A stretch of 64,000 bases of DNA, from the NCBI RefSeq assembly GCF_900113965.1, contig NZ_FORI01000007.1, positions 62,001 through 126,000 of the forward strand. The letters are read 5' to 3'. Shown piece by piece: positions 50,530-58,818 of the stretch. The DNA is from Treponema bryantii (GTDB taxonomy: Bacteria > Spirochaetota > Spirochaetia > Treponematales > Treponemataceae). Under the pieces are notes generated by a model. The model saw nothing but the letters and a program-made list of their open reading frames with translations. It was not told the DNA's origin and did not search any database. Positions within the stretch are counted from its first letter, which is position 1. Each line of letters begins with the position of its first letter. The position numbers were made by a program, and so were the translations under genes.

Positions 50530-51495
50530 ATGACCATATATTTTTCATTAGAAGGTGTTCTCGTTGATCAGAAGATAGAATGGCTTCAAGGTTCTAAAGA
50601 AGTTTTTGAGGGAGTTTCAGACTTTGCAAGAAGCATTGGCTGGAATGTAAAAATTCTTGCAAAATATAACAAGAAGAAGCCCGAAAGCAAAGATGAAATA
50701 ATCGAATGGTGTCTCAAAAATCTGGGACTGTCAAAATCAAAAATTAAGCCAGTTCCAAATAATGAAGACAAGCTCAAATATGCTAATCCTGAAACTTTTT
50801 TAATAGATCCTAAGATTGAAATTGTAAACGGCTTTATGTATTCAGGAGGCACTGCAATTTTGTTTGATGGTCTTGCTTCTGGGGTAAAGAAAATCAAGTT
50901 CTTAATTGAAACAATTAAAGAACTTGAAGTTGAGGCAACGATGAATAAAGGGTTAAAGAGTTTGCAGTATCCGCCTGCTATTTTACAAAGTCGCCTAATA
51001 TATTTGTTTAGAAAAAGTGGATTTGATTCTGTCCAAGTCCAATATGATGCATGTCGTTGTACTGCTTATGATGAAGCAGATTCATATTTAAGTTTTTGGG
51101 CGGATCCTGCGCTTGGGCTCGAAGGACAGACTGAGCTGGGAATTAAATTTGATTCGGTCACTGCTTTGTATTTTGAACAGCAGGATTTTTTGGAAAACCC
51201 CTGGTCTGTCTATACCATTGAAACACAACCTTTGTCTACTCTTCCCCAAAAGACAGATTTTGGCAGTGAACTAGAAAAGAAACTTTACGAGTACTACATG
51301 AAAGAAAACAAACCTTATATGAAACATTATGAAAAAAGTCTTTTTTCAAAAATACAGAAAAATATTGAGAAAAATCAGAATCTAAAAAACTTCATGCATC
51401 TCCATTATTGTGAACAGCTTTCTATTTTGATGTTTGTTTATATGAATCTTGTAGCAAATATGCTGCAAGAGGAACTGGCTGGGAAAGTTGATTGA
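50530..51495 (+). CDS. protein with degenerate HAD-like N-terminus
   Basis: 321 residues. IYFSLEGVLVDQ at the start and KEVFEGVSDFARSIGWNVKILA resemble a HAD-family phosphatase core, but the catalytic D-x-D is replaced by S-L-E. The rest (from about 150) is unrecognised, with a CRCTAYDEADSYL segment. Cotranscribed with the XRE-type gene. Confidence 0.5.
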   Translation: MTIYFSLEGVLVDQKIEWLQGSKEVFEGVSDFARSIGWNVKILAKYNKKKPESKDEIIEWCLKNLGLSKSKIKPVPNNEDKLKYANPETFLIDPKIEIVNGFMYSGGTAILFDGLASGVKKIKFLIETIKELEVEATMNKGLKSLQYPPAILQSRLIYLFRKSGFDSVQVQYDACRCTAYDEADSYLSFWADPALGLEGQTELGIKFDSVTALYFEQQDFLENPWSVYTIETQPLSTLPQKTDFGSELEKKLYEYYMKENKPYMKHYEKSLFSKIQKNIEKNQNLKNFMHLHYCEQLSILMFVYMNLVANMLQEELAGKVD

Positions 51496-51523
51496 TGCTA
51501 TAATGTAAATTACGGAGTGACAA

Positions 51524-51886
51524 ATGAAAAAACTACTAATTCTTTTCTTAATTTTGTTTGTTAGTGCAAACTTATTTTCCGAAGACATAAAAGTAAAAAC
51601 CGGAGATGTATTTGGCTCCTCTATGACAGATTATTTTACACCAGTTGCAAAAGGAATCCGAGGCAGTTGGACCTGTGTTTCCAGCATCAAAAATGTTGAA
51701 AAGGATTTATGGTGCCTCACACTCATTGTTGATTCAAAAACAAATCAGACTCCAAAAACCTTTGAATACTACGTTCGCCCTGGTGACGTTATCAGCGTTT
51801 GCCACTTTCCGGATATCCAGAAAGAATTACAGCTGAAGGTAAAATCCATCAAGTGGAACGAAGCTGTTCTGGAAGTGGTGAATTAG
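51524..51886 (+). CDS. small secreted protein
   Basis: 120 residues; GGAG upstream. Signal peptide to LFS near residue 19. Mature part beta-rich with YYVRPGDVISV, like the YIKKDDVVGI segment of the 43457 protein. Function unknown. Confidence 0.6.
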   Translation: MKKLLILFLILFVSANLFSEDIKVKTGDVFGSSMTDYFTPVAKGIRGSWTCVSSIKNVEKDLWCLTLIVDSKTNQTPKTFEYYVRPGDVISVCHFPDIQKELQLKVKSIKWNEAVLEVVN

Positions 51887-51994
51887 ATAGGAAACAAAAT
51901 ATGCGACAAAAGAAAAAGAAGTTAAAAGAGACAAGGATACAAACAAGCTTCCGATGTTTTATACAAAATTATTAGCTAAAGGGAGACACATAAA

Positions 51995-52513
51995 ATGAAA
52001 CTTTTAATCGTAATCGACATGCAAAATGATTTTATAGATGGTTCGCTTGGAACAAAAGAAGCTGTTGCAATCGTACCCAATGTTGCAAAGAAAATCGCCA
52101 GTGCCCGTGCTGCAGGTGAGACCGTAATCTTTACCCGCGATACTCATCAAAAATGTTATCTGGAAACGCAGGAAGGAAAGAATCTTCCAGTTCTTCACTG
52201 TGTAGAAGGAAGTGAAGGCTGGAAGATTTCAAGCAAGCTGGAAGTAGGGGACAGCCGCATTTTTAATAAGCCATCGTTTGGTTCTATGGAGCTAGCTGAT
52301 TATGTTGCAACTTTAAGCGACCTTGAAGAAATAGAACTTATCGGCCTTTGCACTGGAATCTGCGTTATCAGCAATGCTTTTATTCTTAAGGCAAAACTCC
52401 CAGAAATAAAGATTACGGTTGATGCAAGCTGCTGTGCCTGCGTAACTCCAGAAAGTCATAAAACAGCACTTTCTGCTATGAAGTTCTGCCAGATTAATGT
52501 AATTAACGAGTAA
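51995..52513 (+). CDS. cysteine hydrolase (isochorismatase/nicotinamidase family)
   Basis: 172 residues, GGGAG upstream. IVIDMQNDFIDGSL gives the catalytic Asp (D8) and GLCTGICVISNAF the nucleophile Cys (about 123) with the cis-peptide region before it. Nicotinamidase or a related amidase is the likely activity; substrate unproven. Three bases before the DUF523 gene. Confidence 0.8.
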   Translation: MKLLIVIDMQNDFIDGSLGTKEAVAIVPNVAKKIASARAAGETVIFTRDTHQKCYLETQEGKNLPVLHCVEGSEGWKISSKLEVGDSRIFNKPSFGSMELADYVATLSDLEEIELIGLCTGICVISNAFILKAKLPEIKITVDASCCACVTPESHKTALSAMKFCQINVINE

Positions 52514-52516
52514 GAG

Positions 52517-52933
52517 ATGAAAGTAATAGTCAGTGCCTGTCTTGCCGGAGATAACTGCAAATACAACGGTGGAAACAACCTCAATCAGAAAATGATGGAT
52601 TTTCTCCAGACTCATGAGATAATAAAAGTCTGCCCTGAAGTTTTGGGCGGTCTTCCAACTCCGCGTCCTTCCGCAGAAATTGTAAACGGTCAGGTTATGA
52701 ATACTGAAGGAAAGAACATCACAAAAGAGTTTTCCCTCGGTGCTCAAAAAGCTTTTGAAATTGTCCAGCAAGAAAATCCTGATTTGATAATTCTCCAGAG
52801 TCGAAGTCCTTCATGTGGGATTAAGCAAATTTATGACGGGACTTTCTCTGGCAAGAAAATCCATGGACATGGACTTTTTGCAGAGCTTTGCATTAAGGCC
52901 GGATACAAGGTGCTGGATATTGAAGATATGTAA
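52517..52933 (+). CDS. DUF523 domain protein
   Basis: 138 residues. VSACLAGDNCKYNGGNN, CPEVLGGLPTPRPSAEI and LQSRSPSCGIKQIYDGTF are the DUF523 signature, a Cys-rich domain of unknown function widespread in anaerobes. Coupled to the upstream hydrolase. Confidence 0.85.
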   Translation: MKVIVSACLAGDNCKYNGGNNLNQKMMDFLQTHEIIKVCPEVLGGLPTPRPSAEIVNGQVMNTEGKNITKEFSLGAQKAFEIVQQENPDLIILQSRSPSCGIKQIYDGTFSGKKIHGHGLFAELCIKAGYKVLDIEDM

Positions 52934-52934
52934 A

Positions 52935-52951
52935 CGTAAATTCAATTTACG
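52935..52951. repeat. 17-nt perfect palindrome
   Basis: CGTAAATT-C-AATTTACG directly after the DUF523 stop and before the primase remnant. Could be a weak terminator stem or a boundary site; no T run. Confidence 0.45.
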
Positions 52952-52967
52952 GATATTTCCTAATCAG

Positions 52968-53132
52968 ATGCTCTACCAGACTTATATCAAATGGTGCAAT
53001 GTGAACAACGAAAGAATTATGAGTCAAAAATGGCTCACAATGCGAATGAGTGAAAAAGGCTTTAAGCGAATGGTTAGTAATAATGGAAGGATTTGGCTGG
53101 GGCTTGCCAGGAAACCTCAGTGGGAAAAATAA
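52968..53132 (+). pseudogene. C-terminal remnant of a phage/plasmid D5-like primase
   Basis: 54 residues: MLYQTYIKWCNVNNERIMSQ then KWLTMRMSEKGFKR and NGRIWLGLA. This resembles the winged-helix tail of D5/P4-type primase-helicases (LY.aY..WC..ng...s...F...l...G). The ATPase and primase parts are absent, so it is a relic of a mobile element. No ribosome site seen. 52934-53184 otherwise holds nothing recognisable. Confidence 0.5.
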
Positions 53133-53184
53133 TCTTTAGAAACTAATCCAAGAATTATTAAAAACTATAATGGCTTAAATAGGT

Positions 53185-53706
53185 CTATAATCTGGCTCCA
53201 TACTCAATCAACAAATTACTAATAGTTTTCTTTTCTTTATTCTTTTCTATACTAAATTGAAGAGCTGAGGTTCCATCCAATAAACAGGTATTTGGATTTG
53301 CATTATGTTCAAGTAAAACCCTTGCAAAATCTAAATTATTAAATTTTATAGCAAATAATAAAGCTGTCCAACCATATAAATTCTTAGAATCAATTTTGAT
53401 TTTACTTCTTGAAATTATTATTTCTGCAAGTTCTTTTGCCCCCTGTGTAGCGGCATACATCAGAAGATTATCATTAGAAATATCTAATAAATTCATATCG
53501 GCTCCAGAATTAATTAATAATTCTATAAAATCATATGAACCATGGAGGGCCGAAAGCATTAACGGTCTAATACCATCAACTAAGTCTTTGTTTATATCAT
53601 AACCTGCATCTATTAGATTCTGCATTTTTATTAAATCATTACTTTTGAGAACATCGAGAAATTTATCTTTACATAATTCATTTATTCTGTATTCATGAAT
53701 ATTCAT
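53185..53706 (-). CDS. ankyrin-repeat protein, small
   Basis: 173 residues, AAAGGAG eight bases before the ATG. About four ankyrin repeats (IRPLMLSALHGSYDFIELLI, NLLMYAATQGAKELAEIII, WTALLFAIKFNNLDFARVLL, TSALQFSIEKNKEKKTISNL). No signal peptide. Its promoter region has a minus-strand copy of the TTGACC motif. Binding partner unknown; related in repeat type to the 54522 protein. Confidence 0.8.
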   Translation of the reverse strand: MNIHEYRINELCKDKFLDVLKSNDLIKMQNLIDAGYDINKDLVDGIRPLMLSALHGSYDFIELLINSGADMNLLDISNDNLLMYAATQGAKELAEIIISRSKIKIDSKNLYGWTALLFAIKFNNLDFARVLLEHNANPNTCLLDGTSALQFSIEKNKEKKTISNLLIEYGARL

Positions 53707-53888
53707 TTTATCGCTCCTTTTAGAATTGATTTATTTATAAACTACTAATTAATTTGTCGCATAATAAGCAACAAATCATTCGTATACATTAGGTATTTTG
53801 CATGCAATATAGATAACAGTAAGTTTATATGTCAAAAACATAACACACCCCTTCTTTTTAATACAATACTTAAAAAATCAATTCATTT

Positions 53889-53907
53889 GGTCAAATAATA
53901 TAAGACT
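53889..53907 (-). promoter_or_regulatory. TTGACC-type promoter motif 1 (minus strand)
   Basis: Minus strand AGTCTTATATTATTTGACC. Seventeen nt after TTGACC lies AAGTAT. Faces the small ankyrin gene with a leader of about 150 nt. The 53707-54102 region holds this and the next two motifs and no gene. Confidence 0.5.
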
Positions 53908-53943
53908 TTTAAATACACTGTATTTTCTTTGTCTAAATTAAAA

Positions 53944-53962
53944 AGTCGCTTATCATTTGACC
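53944..53962 (+). promoter_or_regulatory. TTGACC-type promoter motif 2
   Basis: AGTCGCTTATCATTTGACC; 17 nt after TTGACC lies ATGTAT. Faces the 54103 gene. Confidence 0.5.
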
Positions 53963-54030
53963 TATTAATTATTGAACTAATGTATTTTATATCTAGAAAA
54001 ACAACGGATATTGTAATGATAACGATAAAA

Positions 54031-54049
54031 TGTCGGCTATCAGTTGACC
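54031..54049 (+). promoter_or_regulatory. TTGACC-type promoter motif 3
   Basis: TGTCGGCTATCAGTTGACC; 17 nt after TTGACC lies AGTTAT. Second tandem site for the 54103 gene, with a leader of about 25 nt carrying AGGAG. Confidence 0.55.
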
Positions 54050-54102
54050 ACAACAACCATAAGATTAGTTATTTTAGTCTTATAAAAAGAAGGAGACAAT
54101 TT

Positions 54103-54435
54103 ATGTCAAATGTTTCAAAAATTCTGGAAAAAGTAGAATGTATGCAAAATGAAAAGTCAAAACTTAAAAATGAAGAAAGTGTTACTTTCTTTAAGCTGGG
54201 AGAAAAATCCTTTCTACAAGGAGATTATAATAGTGCTGAATATTGGTGGGAAAAAGGAGCTGAAAATGGTTGTTTGAAATCAAAAAATGCATTGACTTCA
54301 CTTGTTTTACAATCTATGGATAGAAATTCTATTTATAATATTCCAATTTCTGCATGTCGTCGAACTTGCGGTGGAAATGCTCCAAGTTACATATGGGATA
54401 GAACAAGAATTAATGGAAAATATAGAGGTAGATAA
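54103..54435 (+). CDS. Sel1-repeat mini-protein
   Basis: 110 residues from ATG 54103 (AGGAG seven bases upstream; an ORF opening at 53929 runs through the promoter motifs and is rejected). VTFFKLGEKSFLQGDYNSAE followed by YWWEKGAENGCLKSKNAL is one Sel1/TPR unit; the C-terminus has RRTCGGNAPSYIWDR. Function unknown, probably protein binding. Confidence 0.65.
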   Translation: MSNVSKILEKVECMQNEKSKLKNEESVTFFKLGEKSFLQGDYNSAEYWWEKGAENGCLKSKNALTSLVLQSMDRNSIYNIPISACRRTCGGNAPSYIWDRTRINGKYRGR

Positions 54436-54521
54436 ATTTATAATTGCCTAATAACGAATATATATAGAAAAGAAAACCTATGATATAATTAGGATACATT
54501 TCATATTACTTGGGGTATGTG

Positions 54522-56492
54522 ATGAAATTAGAATTTGATAAATCAGCAAAAAATAAGAATGAACTTGTTTTAGAAAAACGAGTACCATTGAGAGTATTTG
54601 GAAAAAGCCAAGTTTATTTAATGACAAATGACTTCAACATAATTATTGAAAAATTAAAATCATTTCAATGTAGAATACCAACTTCAGATGATTTTATAGA
54701 AGATCCATCGCTTGCAAATAATGTTCGTATTAAAATGCAAGATTTAAAAGCAAATTGGGCTTTAATAATATCAAATACCCCTGCATTAAACTATTTAGAC
54801 CCAATAACACAAAAATCTTATACTATTAATATTAAAAATTTATCTCATAGTGATGATAAATGGACTTTTATAAAAATATTCCAATATATTAAAGATAATA
54901 ACATTGATGGAATCAAAGAAATTGTACTTAGTGGTTATGACATAGAACAATACATAGGATATGGATTTACCCCATTAATGTTTGCAGTTTTAGCAAATAA
55001 ACCTGATGTAGTAAAAACATTGTTAGAATTAGGTGCAGATATAAATGCAACAGATATAAATGGCTGTACGCCATTAATGTATGCATTAAAAAATGAATCA
55101 TTTGATGTTGTTGATATACTCCTTTCTGATAAAAATATTGATTTAGAAAAAAAAGATAACACAGGTTCAACAGCTTTATTCAAATTAATTGATGGTTTTA
55201 ATCCTATAAAGATTATATATGATATGACTTATTCAAAAACTTCCTGTTTGGATGTGCTTTTTAGATTGCATAAAGCAGGAGCAAATATTAATGCAATTAA
55301 TTATTCTGGAGAATCAGTTCTTACCTATAGCATCATTAAACAGAGTAGTCCTATTACTGTTTCATTAATTCATCTTGGTGCAGATGTAAATTATGCAAAT
55401 AAAATGGGCCAAACGCCATTAATTATTGCTTCACAATTCGGTACTGAATCATCAATTAATTTCTTAATAGAAGCTGGTGCAAAAAGTGATTTTATTGATT
55501 GTAATAACAATACAGCTTTTTTAGCAGCTGTTAAGAATAATAAATATAAAAATGTTGAAGTTTTGATTAATAATTTTGAGATTAAAAAAGAAGAATATTC
55601 GCAAGCAGTAACAGAAAGTGTAATGCACGGCTTTGTTGATACTACTGATATTCTATTGAAAAATGCAAAAGATCAAAAAGAAATGACTTATGCTGCACTT
55701 ATTTCAGCATGTCATACAGACAATCCCAACATTATTCATATATGTATGGATTATGATTGTAATATTAATGAAACCTGGTATTTTGATATGACTCCATTAA
55801 TGATTGCTTGTTATGAAAATGCAACTAAAACAGTAGCACAATTACTTGCATATGGAGCGGATATTAATAAATCTGACCAAGATGGTATAACAGCATTAAT
55901 GTATGCTGCCAGTAAGAATAATTCTATTTTAATAAAATATCTAATTCAAAATGATGCTAATATAAATTTAAAAGATAATAATAATAAGACTTTTGAAGAT
56001 TATACCTCCATTTATGACTCACGTACATTTACAACTTTTTTTATTGAGCGCGGAAAAAAATTAACGCATAAGGAACAGAGGCCTGATAACATTCCTAATA
56101 CAATAATGTCATTTGGTGATTGCCTAAATTGGTATAAACAAAAATACTGGGAGAGATTTCCTGATAAAAAAGAGCCTGATATTTATAATAATGGAGGAAT
56201 CTCAAAACAAACATATTCAAAAAACATTAAGGAATGCAACCGTAATCCAGATTACCACCCCAAAAAAGACACTGTGTTAAAATTTGCATTAGGATTGCAG
56301 TTGAAACTAAATGAAGCTGAAACTCTATTACATAGTGCAGGATATACATTTACAGAACGTGATAAAAAAGATATTGAAATAAAATCACTTTTAAGAGAAG
56401 GCAATTATGAACGGGAAGATTGGAGTGTACGACTATATAATATTACTGGCAAGGCCTTTTTTGATGCACTTATTGAAAGAGAGGAGAAATAG
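54522..56492 (+). CDS. ankyrin-repeat protein with C-terminal XRE-like domain
   Basis: 656 residues from ATG 54522 (GGGG seven bases upstream; TTG 54510 is an alternative). Residues about 130-530 carry roughly ten ankyrin repeats (TPLMFAVLANKPDVVKTLLE, NGCTPLMYALKNESFDVVDI and others). From about 545 to the end, ISKQTYSKNIKECNRNPDYH, KKDTVLKFALGLQLKLNEAE and TLLHSAGYTF match an XRE-like domain known at the C-termini of varied bacterial sensor proteins. TATAAT at about 54483-54488 may be its own promoter. Followed three bases later by the sigma-region-4 protein, pointing to a regulator pair. Confidence 0.75.
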   Translation: MKLEFDKSAKNKNELVLEKRVPLRVFGKSQVYLMTNDFNIIIEKLKSFQCRIPTSDDFIEDPSLANNVRIKMQDLKANWALIISNTPALNYLDPITQKSYTINIKNLSHSDDKWTFIKIFQYIKDNNIDGIKEIVLSGYDIEQYIGYGFTPLMFAVLANKPDVVKTLLELGADINATDINGCTPLMYALKNESFDVVDILLSDKNIDLEKKDNTGSTALFKLIDGFNPIKIIYDMTYSKTSCLDVLFRLHKAGANINAINYSGESVLTYSIIKQSSPITVSLIHLGADVNYANKMGQTPLIIASQFGTESSINFLIEAGAKSDFIDCNNNTAFLAAVKNNKYKNVEVLINNFEIKKEEYSQAVTESVMHGFVDTTDILLKNAKDQKEMTYAALISACHTDNPNIIHICMDYDCNINETWYFDMTPLMIACYENATKTVAQLLAYGADINKSDQDGITALMYAASKNNSILIKYLIQNDANINLKDNNNKTFEDYTSIYDSRTFTTFFIERGKKLTHKEQRPDNIPNTIMSFGDCLNWYKQKYWERFPDKKEPDIYNNGGISKQTYSKNIKECNRNPDYHPKKDTVLKFALGLQLKLNEAETLLHSAGYTFTERDKKDIEIKSLLREGNYEREDWSVRLYNITGKAFFDALIEREEK

Positions 56493-56495
56493 TCT

Positions 56496-57002
56496 ATGGA
56501 TGTAAAACCAAACGATATAACAATTAATTCACATAGAATGGTAAATGAATTTAATGAGAACTTGAACAAATTACTACCACCTTTAGAACAAGAAGTGATA
56601 AGATTACACTTTGGTTTTAACAATGAAGGTGTTTCACATACAATGAAAGCAATTGCAAAAAAATTAAGCATTTCTGAAGAAGAAGTTCATAATATTTTAC
56701 AAAAGACACTTAAAATGAAAGAGTTATGGAAAACACCAATACCTTTTGAAATAAAAAAACAAAAGGAAGAAAAAAATATTAATTATTTTGAAAAGAGTGA
56801 TTTGCAAAAGCAAATTATTAGCATTTTAGATTCTTTACCAACTTTTGAAAGAGAAGTTATATCAAAAAAATATGGTCTTGAAACAGGTACTGAACAATCT
56901 GATGCTGAAATCCAAAATTATTTTAATATAACTTCAGATGAATTAGAAAAAATGCTACAAAAAGTGAATCGAAGAATAACTCATAATCCATTCAAAATAT
57001 AA
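56496..57002 (+). CDS. tandem sigma-70 region 4-like protein
   Basis: 168 residues. LPPLEQEVIRLHFGFNNEGV...MKAIAKKLSISEEEVHNIL (25-75) and LPTFEREVISKKYGLETGTE...SDAEIQNYFNITSDELEKML (108-160) are two sigma region 4-like HTH units. Regions 2 and 3 are absent, so it cannot replace a sigma factor alone; it may act on -35 elements such as the TTGACC motifs around it, or as an anti-sigma-like competitor. Coupled to the ankyrin-XRE gene. Confidence 0.65.
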   Translation: MDVKPNDITINSHRMVNEFNENLNKLLPPLEQEVIRLHFGFNNEGVSHTMKAIAKKLSISEEEVHNILQKTLKMKELWKTPIPFEIKKQKEEKNINYFEKSDLQKQIISILDSLPTFEREVISKKYGLETGTEQSDAEIQNYFNITSDELEKMLQKVNRRITHNPFKI

Positions 57003-57005
57003 ATA

Positions 57006-57024
57006 AGTCGCTTATAAATTGACC
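57006..57024 (+). promoter_or_regulatory. TTGACC-type promoter motif 4
   Basis: AGTCGCTTATAAATTGACC, then 17 nt, then AGTTAT at 57042-57047, inside the left stem of the terminator. Transcripts from it would begin near 57054, in the loop, and so lack the hairpin. Confidence 0.55.
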
Positions 57025-57033
57025 TATATAAAT

Positions 57034-57071
57034 AAAAAAACAGTTATTGTGTATTCAATAACTGTTTTTTT
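57034..57071 (+). terminator. strong terminator overlapping a promoter
   Basis: A7 + CAGTTATTG (57041-57049), loop TGTATT, CAATAACTG (57056-57064) + T7: 16 paired bases and symmetrical runs. Ends the ankyrin-sigma transcript immediately before the 57086 gene. Confidence 0.85.
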
Positions 57072-57085
57072 ATTTGGAGGTTTAT

Positions 57086-57940
57086 ATGAGTAATTCAAAA
57101 GAAGCAGAGTTCGAAAAATCAATTGATGTGATGTCTACAACAATTGCAGAATGCACAGTTAAAGTAAAAGAAGGAGTCTGCAATAAAGACACCTGCCATA
57201 ATTGTGATTTACATCAATGGTTGAATAATTGTCTTTTACAATTGCCTGATATTTACAAGATACGTATTATGAATGATGTAAAGGAAAAAGTTGCTTTGTA
57301 TGAATCTGTTCGGGAACAAGAAGAAAAAAATAAAGCTCCAAAGAAAGAATTAACAAAAGAAGAACAAATAAAAATCTCTCTGCATAATTTCAAGGTCATG
57401 CATTTAGATCCTGTCGGAGAAGTATTAGGAGAAGCTTTAGTTTATATATTATCAATTATTGTATTCCCTTTATTGTTAATCATACTTCCAGTATCTTGCC
57501 TCGCCAGCGTCTATGGACAATCTTTAAATGACTATGATTACACACGTTATGCATTACCAGGAGAAGCAAGTTATGCTGGCATATATCGGAAAAACATTCT
57601 TGATACTCTGGATAAAACATATAAATATGCTGTAGATGTAAATAATGATGGTTTGATTAATTGTATAGATTATTCGTGCATTTTTAAAACTCTATGGGAT
57701 AAATCTTTTGATAGCAAAAACTGTGAAATAGTTCGTAATAAAAGCTTCACTATGAATCATTTATTTATACGTGTTCGACAACATGGAGGAACTCCCTGGG
57801 AATGCATTGAGCCACAAGCAGCGAAGAAAGATATTACTAAATACTTTATGGAAGATTTTTGGTCGGTAAGAGAATATAACCCAATTTATAATATTTATGG
57901 AGAAACAGACAAATGGTTACAGGAAATAAAAACATACTAA
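57086..57940 (+). CDS. membrane protein with dockerin-like calcium motif
   Basis: 284 residues from ATG 57086 (GGAGG six bases upstream). N-terminus has a Cys-His cluster (CTVKVKEGVCNKDTCHNCDLH) that may bind metal. One membrane segment near 125-150 (VYILSIIVFPLLLIILPVSC). DVNNDGLINCIDYSCIF near 193 is one EF-hand/dockerin-type calcium loop on the far side. Function unknown. Confidence 0.55.
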   Translation: MSNSKEAEFEKSIDVMSTTIAECTVKVKEGVCNKDTCHNCDLHQWLNNCLLQLPDIYKIRIMNDVKEKVALYESVREQEEKNKAPKKELTKEEQIKISLHNFKVMHLDPVGEVLGEALVYILSIIVFPLLLIILPVSCLASVYGQSLNDYDYTRYALPGEASYAGIYRKNILDTLDKTYKYAVDVNNDGLINCIDYSCIFKTLWDKSFDSKNCEIVRNKSFTMNHLFIRVRQHGGTPWECIEPQAAKKDITKYFMEDFWSVREYNPIYNIYGETDKWLQEIKTY

Positions 57941-57963
57941 ATATCTTAAGAAAATTAAATTGG

Positions 57964-57991
57964 AAAAAATACATCATAATATGTATTTTTT
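57964..57991. terminator. terminator after the 57086 gene
   Basis: AAAAAATACAT (57964-57974), loop CATAAT, ATGTATTTTTT (57981-57991). Confidence 0.75.
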
Positions 57992-58026
57992 TATTTTGTT
58001 GAATTCTCTTTAGAAATAAAACTTCT

Positions 58027-58063
58027 AAAAACTCATTAGAATTTATTTCTAATGAGTTTTTTT
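58027..58063. terminator. second terminator, possibly for the 58186 gene
   Basis: AAAAACTCATTAGAA (58027-58041), loop TTTAT, TTCTAATGAGTTTTT (58047-58061) plus T. The A run on the left also gives a T run on the minus strand, so it can stop transcripts from either side. Confidence 0.75.
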
Positions 58064-58185
58064 GATGACCTAAGACTGAGAGGAATTAATTCTTCAATCT
58101 ATTAAGTACATCATTTGAAATAACTTTTACCCAGATAGGAATTAAATGTTCTTCTTTTGGGAATTTGAATTTTATTTTTTTTGCA

Positions 58186-58818
58186 TTAATCTATCATTTC
58201 TATAAAAAAAACTGGGGTATCATTTTCATCCATACCAATATACCCATAAAAATCTGCAAAACAATTAATAGCATGATATATTTGGCGTTGTTCATGAAGA
58301 TATAAAATACGATTAATCAATTTTTCTGACTTAGAATCTGGTGAAATTTTTACCTTTAAATAATTATCATAATAATCAATCAAAGTTATATAATTACCAT
58401 CATCTGATAAATCATAAATTCTCATTGTATCAAACATAATATCTTCATCTATATAATCATTAGCAAGTAATTTAAATCTAGAAACAGTCCATTTACTATA
58501 TCCTAAAGGTTTATCCTTATTTTCTTTTATTTCATAAGCTACAGTAGATTTTTCTTTATCATATAGTTGAATACTTGTTCCCATTAATTTATTAACTAAT
58601 AAGTTAATACCAGAACAAGATATATACTCAGGAAATACAAACTCATCTTGGTCTTTTCTCATTCTAAAAGTATTAACATATTCATTTACATATTCGTCCA
58701 GCGATGGTTCATTATCAAATTCTTCTTCAAATTTTGCTTCAAAACTAATTAATTTATCAAAACTAAAACGTAAATCACATTCCGTAAAGCCATCAGTCTG
58801 ATTCCAATATCTCACCAT
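58186..58818 (-). CDS. hypothetical protein overlapping the ferredoxin gene
   Basis: 210 residues from ATG 58818 (an ATG one codon earlier is equivalent), overlapping the ferredoxin 3' end by 26 bases. Acidic, many Asp/Glu/Tyr; YSKWTVSRFKLLANDYIDED and YGYIGMDENDTPVFF stand out but fit no family I know. AT-rich against the GC-richer ferredoxin, so it may be an acquired gene that replaced the original neighbour. Confidence 0.55.
   Translation of the reverse strand: MVRYWNQTDGFTECDLRFSFDKLISFEAKFEEEFDNEPSLDEYVNEYVNTFRMRKDQDEFVFPEYISCSGINLLVNKLMGTSIQLYDKEKSTVAYEIKENKDKPLGYSKWTVSRFKLLANDYIDEDIMFDTMRIYDLSDDGNYITLIDYYDNYLKVKISPDSKSEKLINRILYLHEQRQIYHAINCFADFYGYIGMDENDTPVFFIEMID

Noticed and set aside
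54031-54049. CTATCAGTTGACC as a twelfth regulon palindrome
   Set aside because: Only the left half (CTATCA) is present; the right half continues as TTGACC and aligns instead with the ankyrin-island promoter motif.
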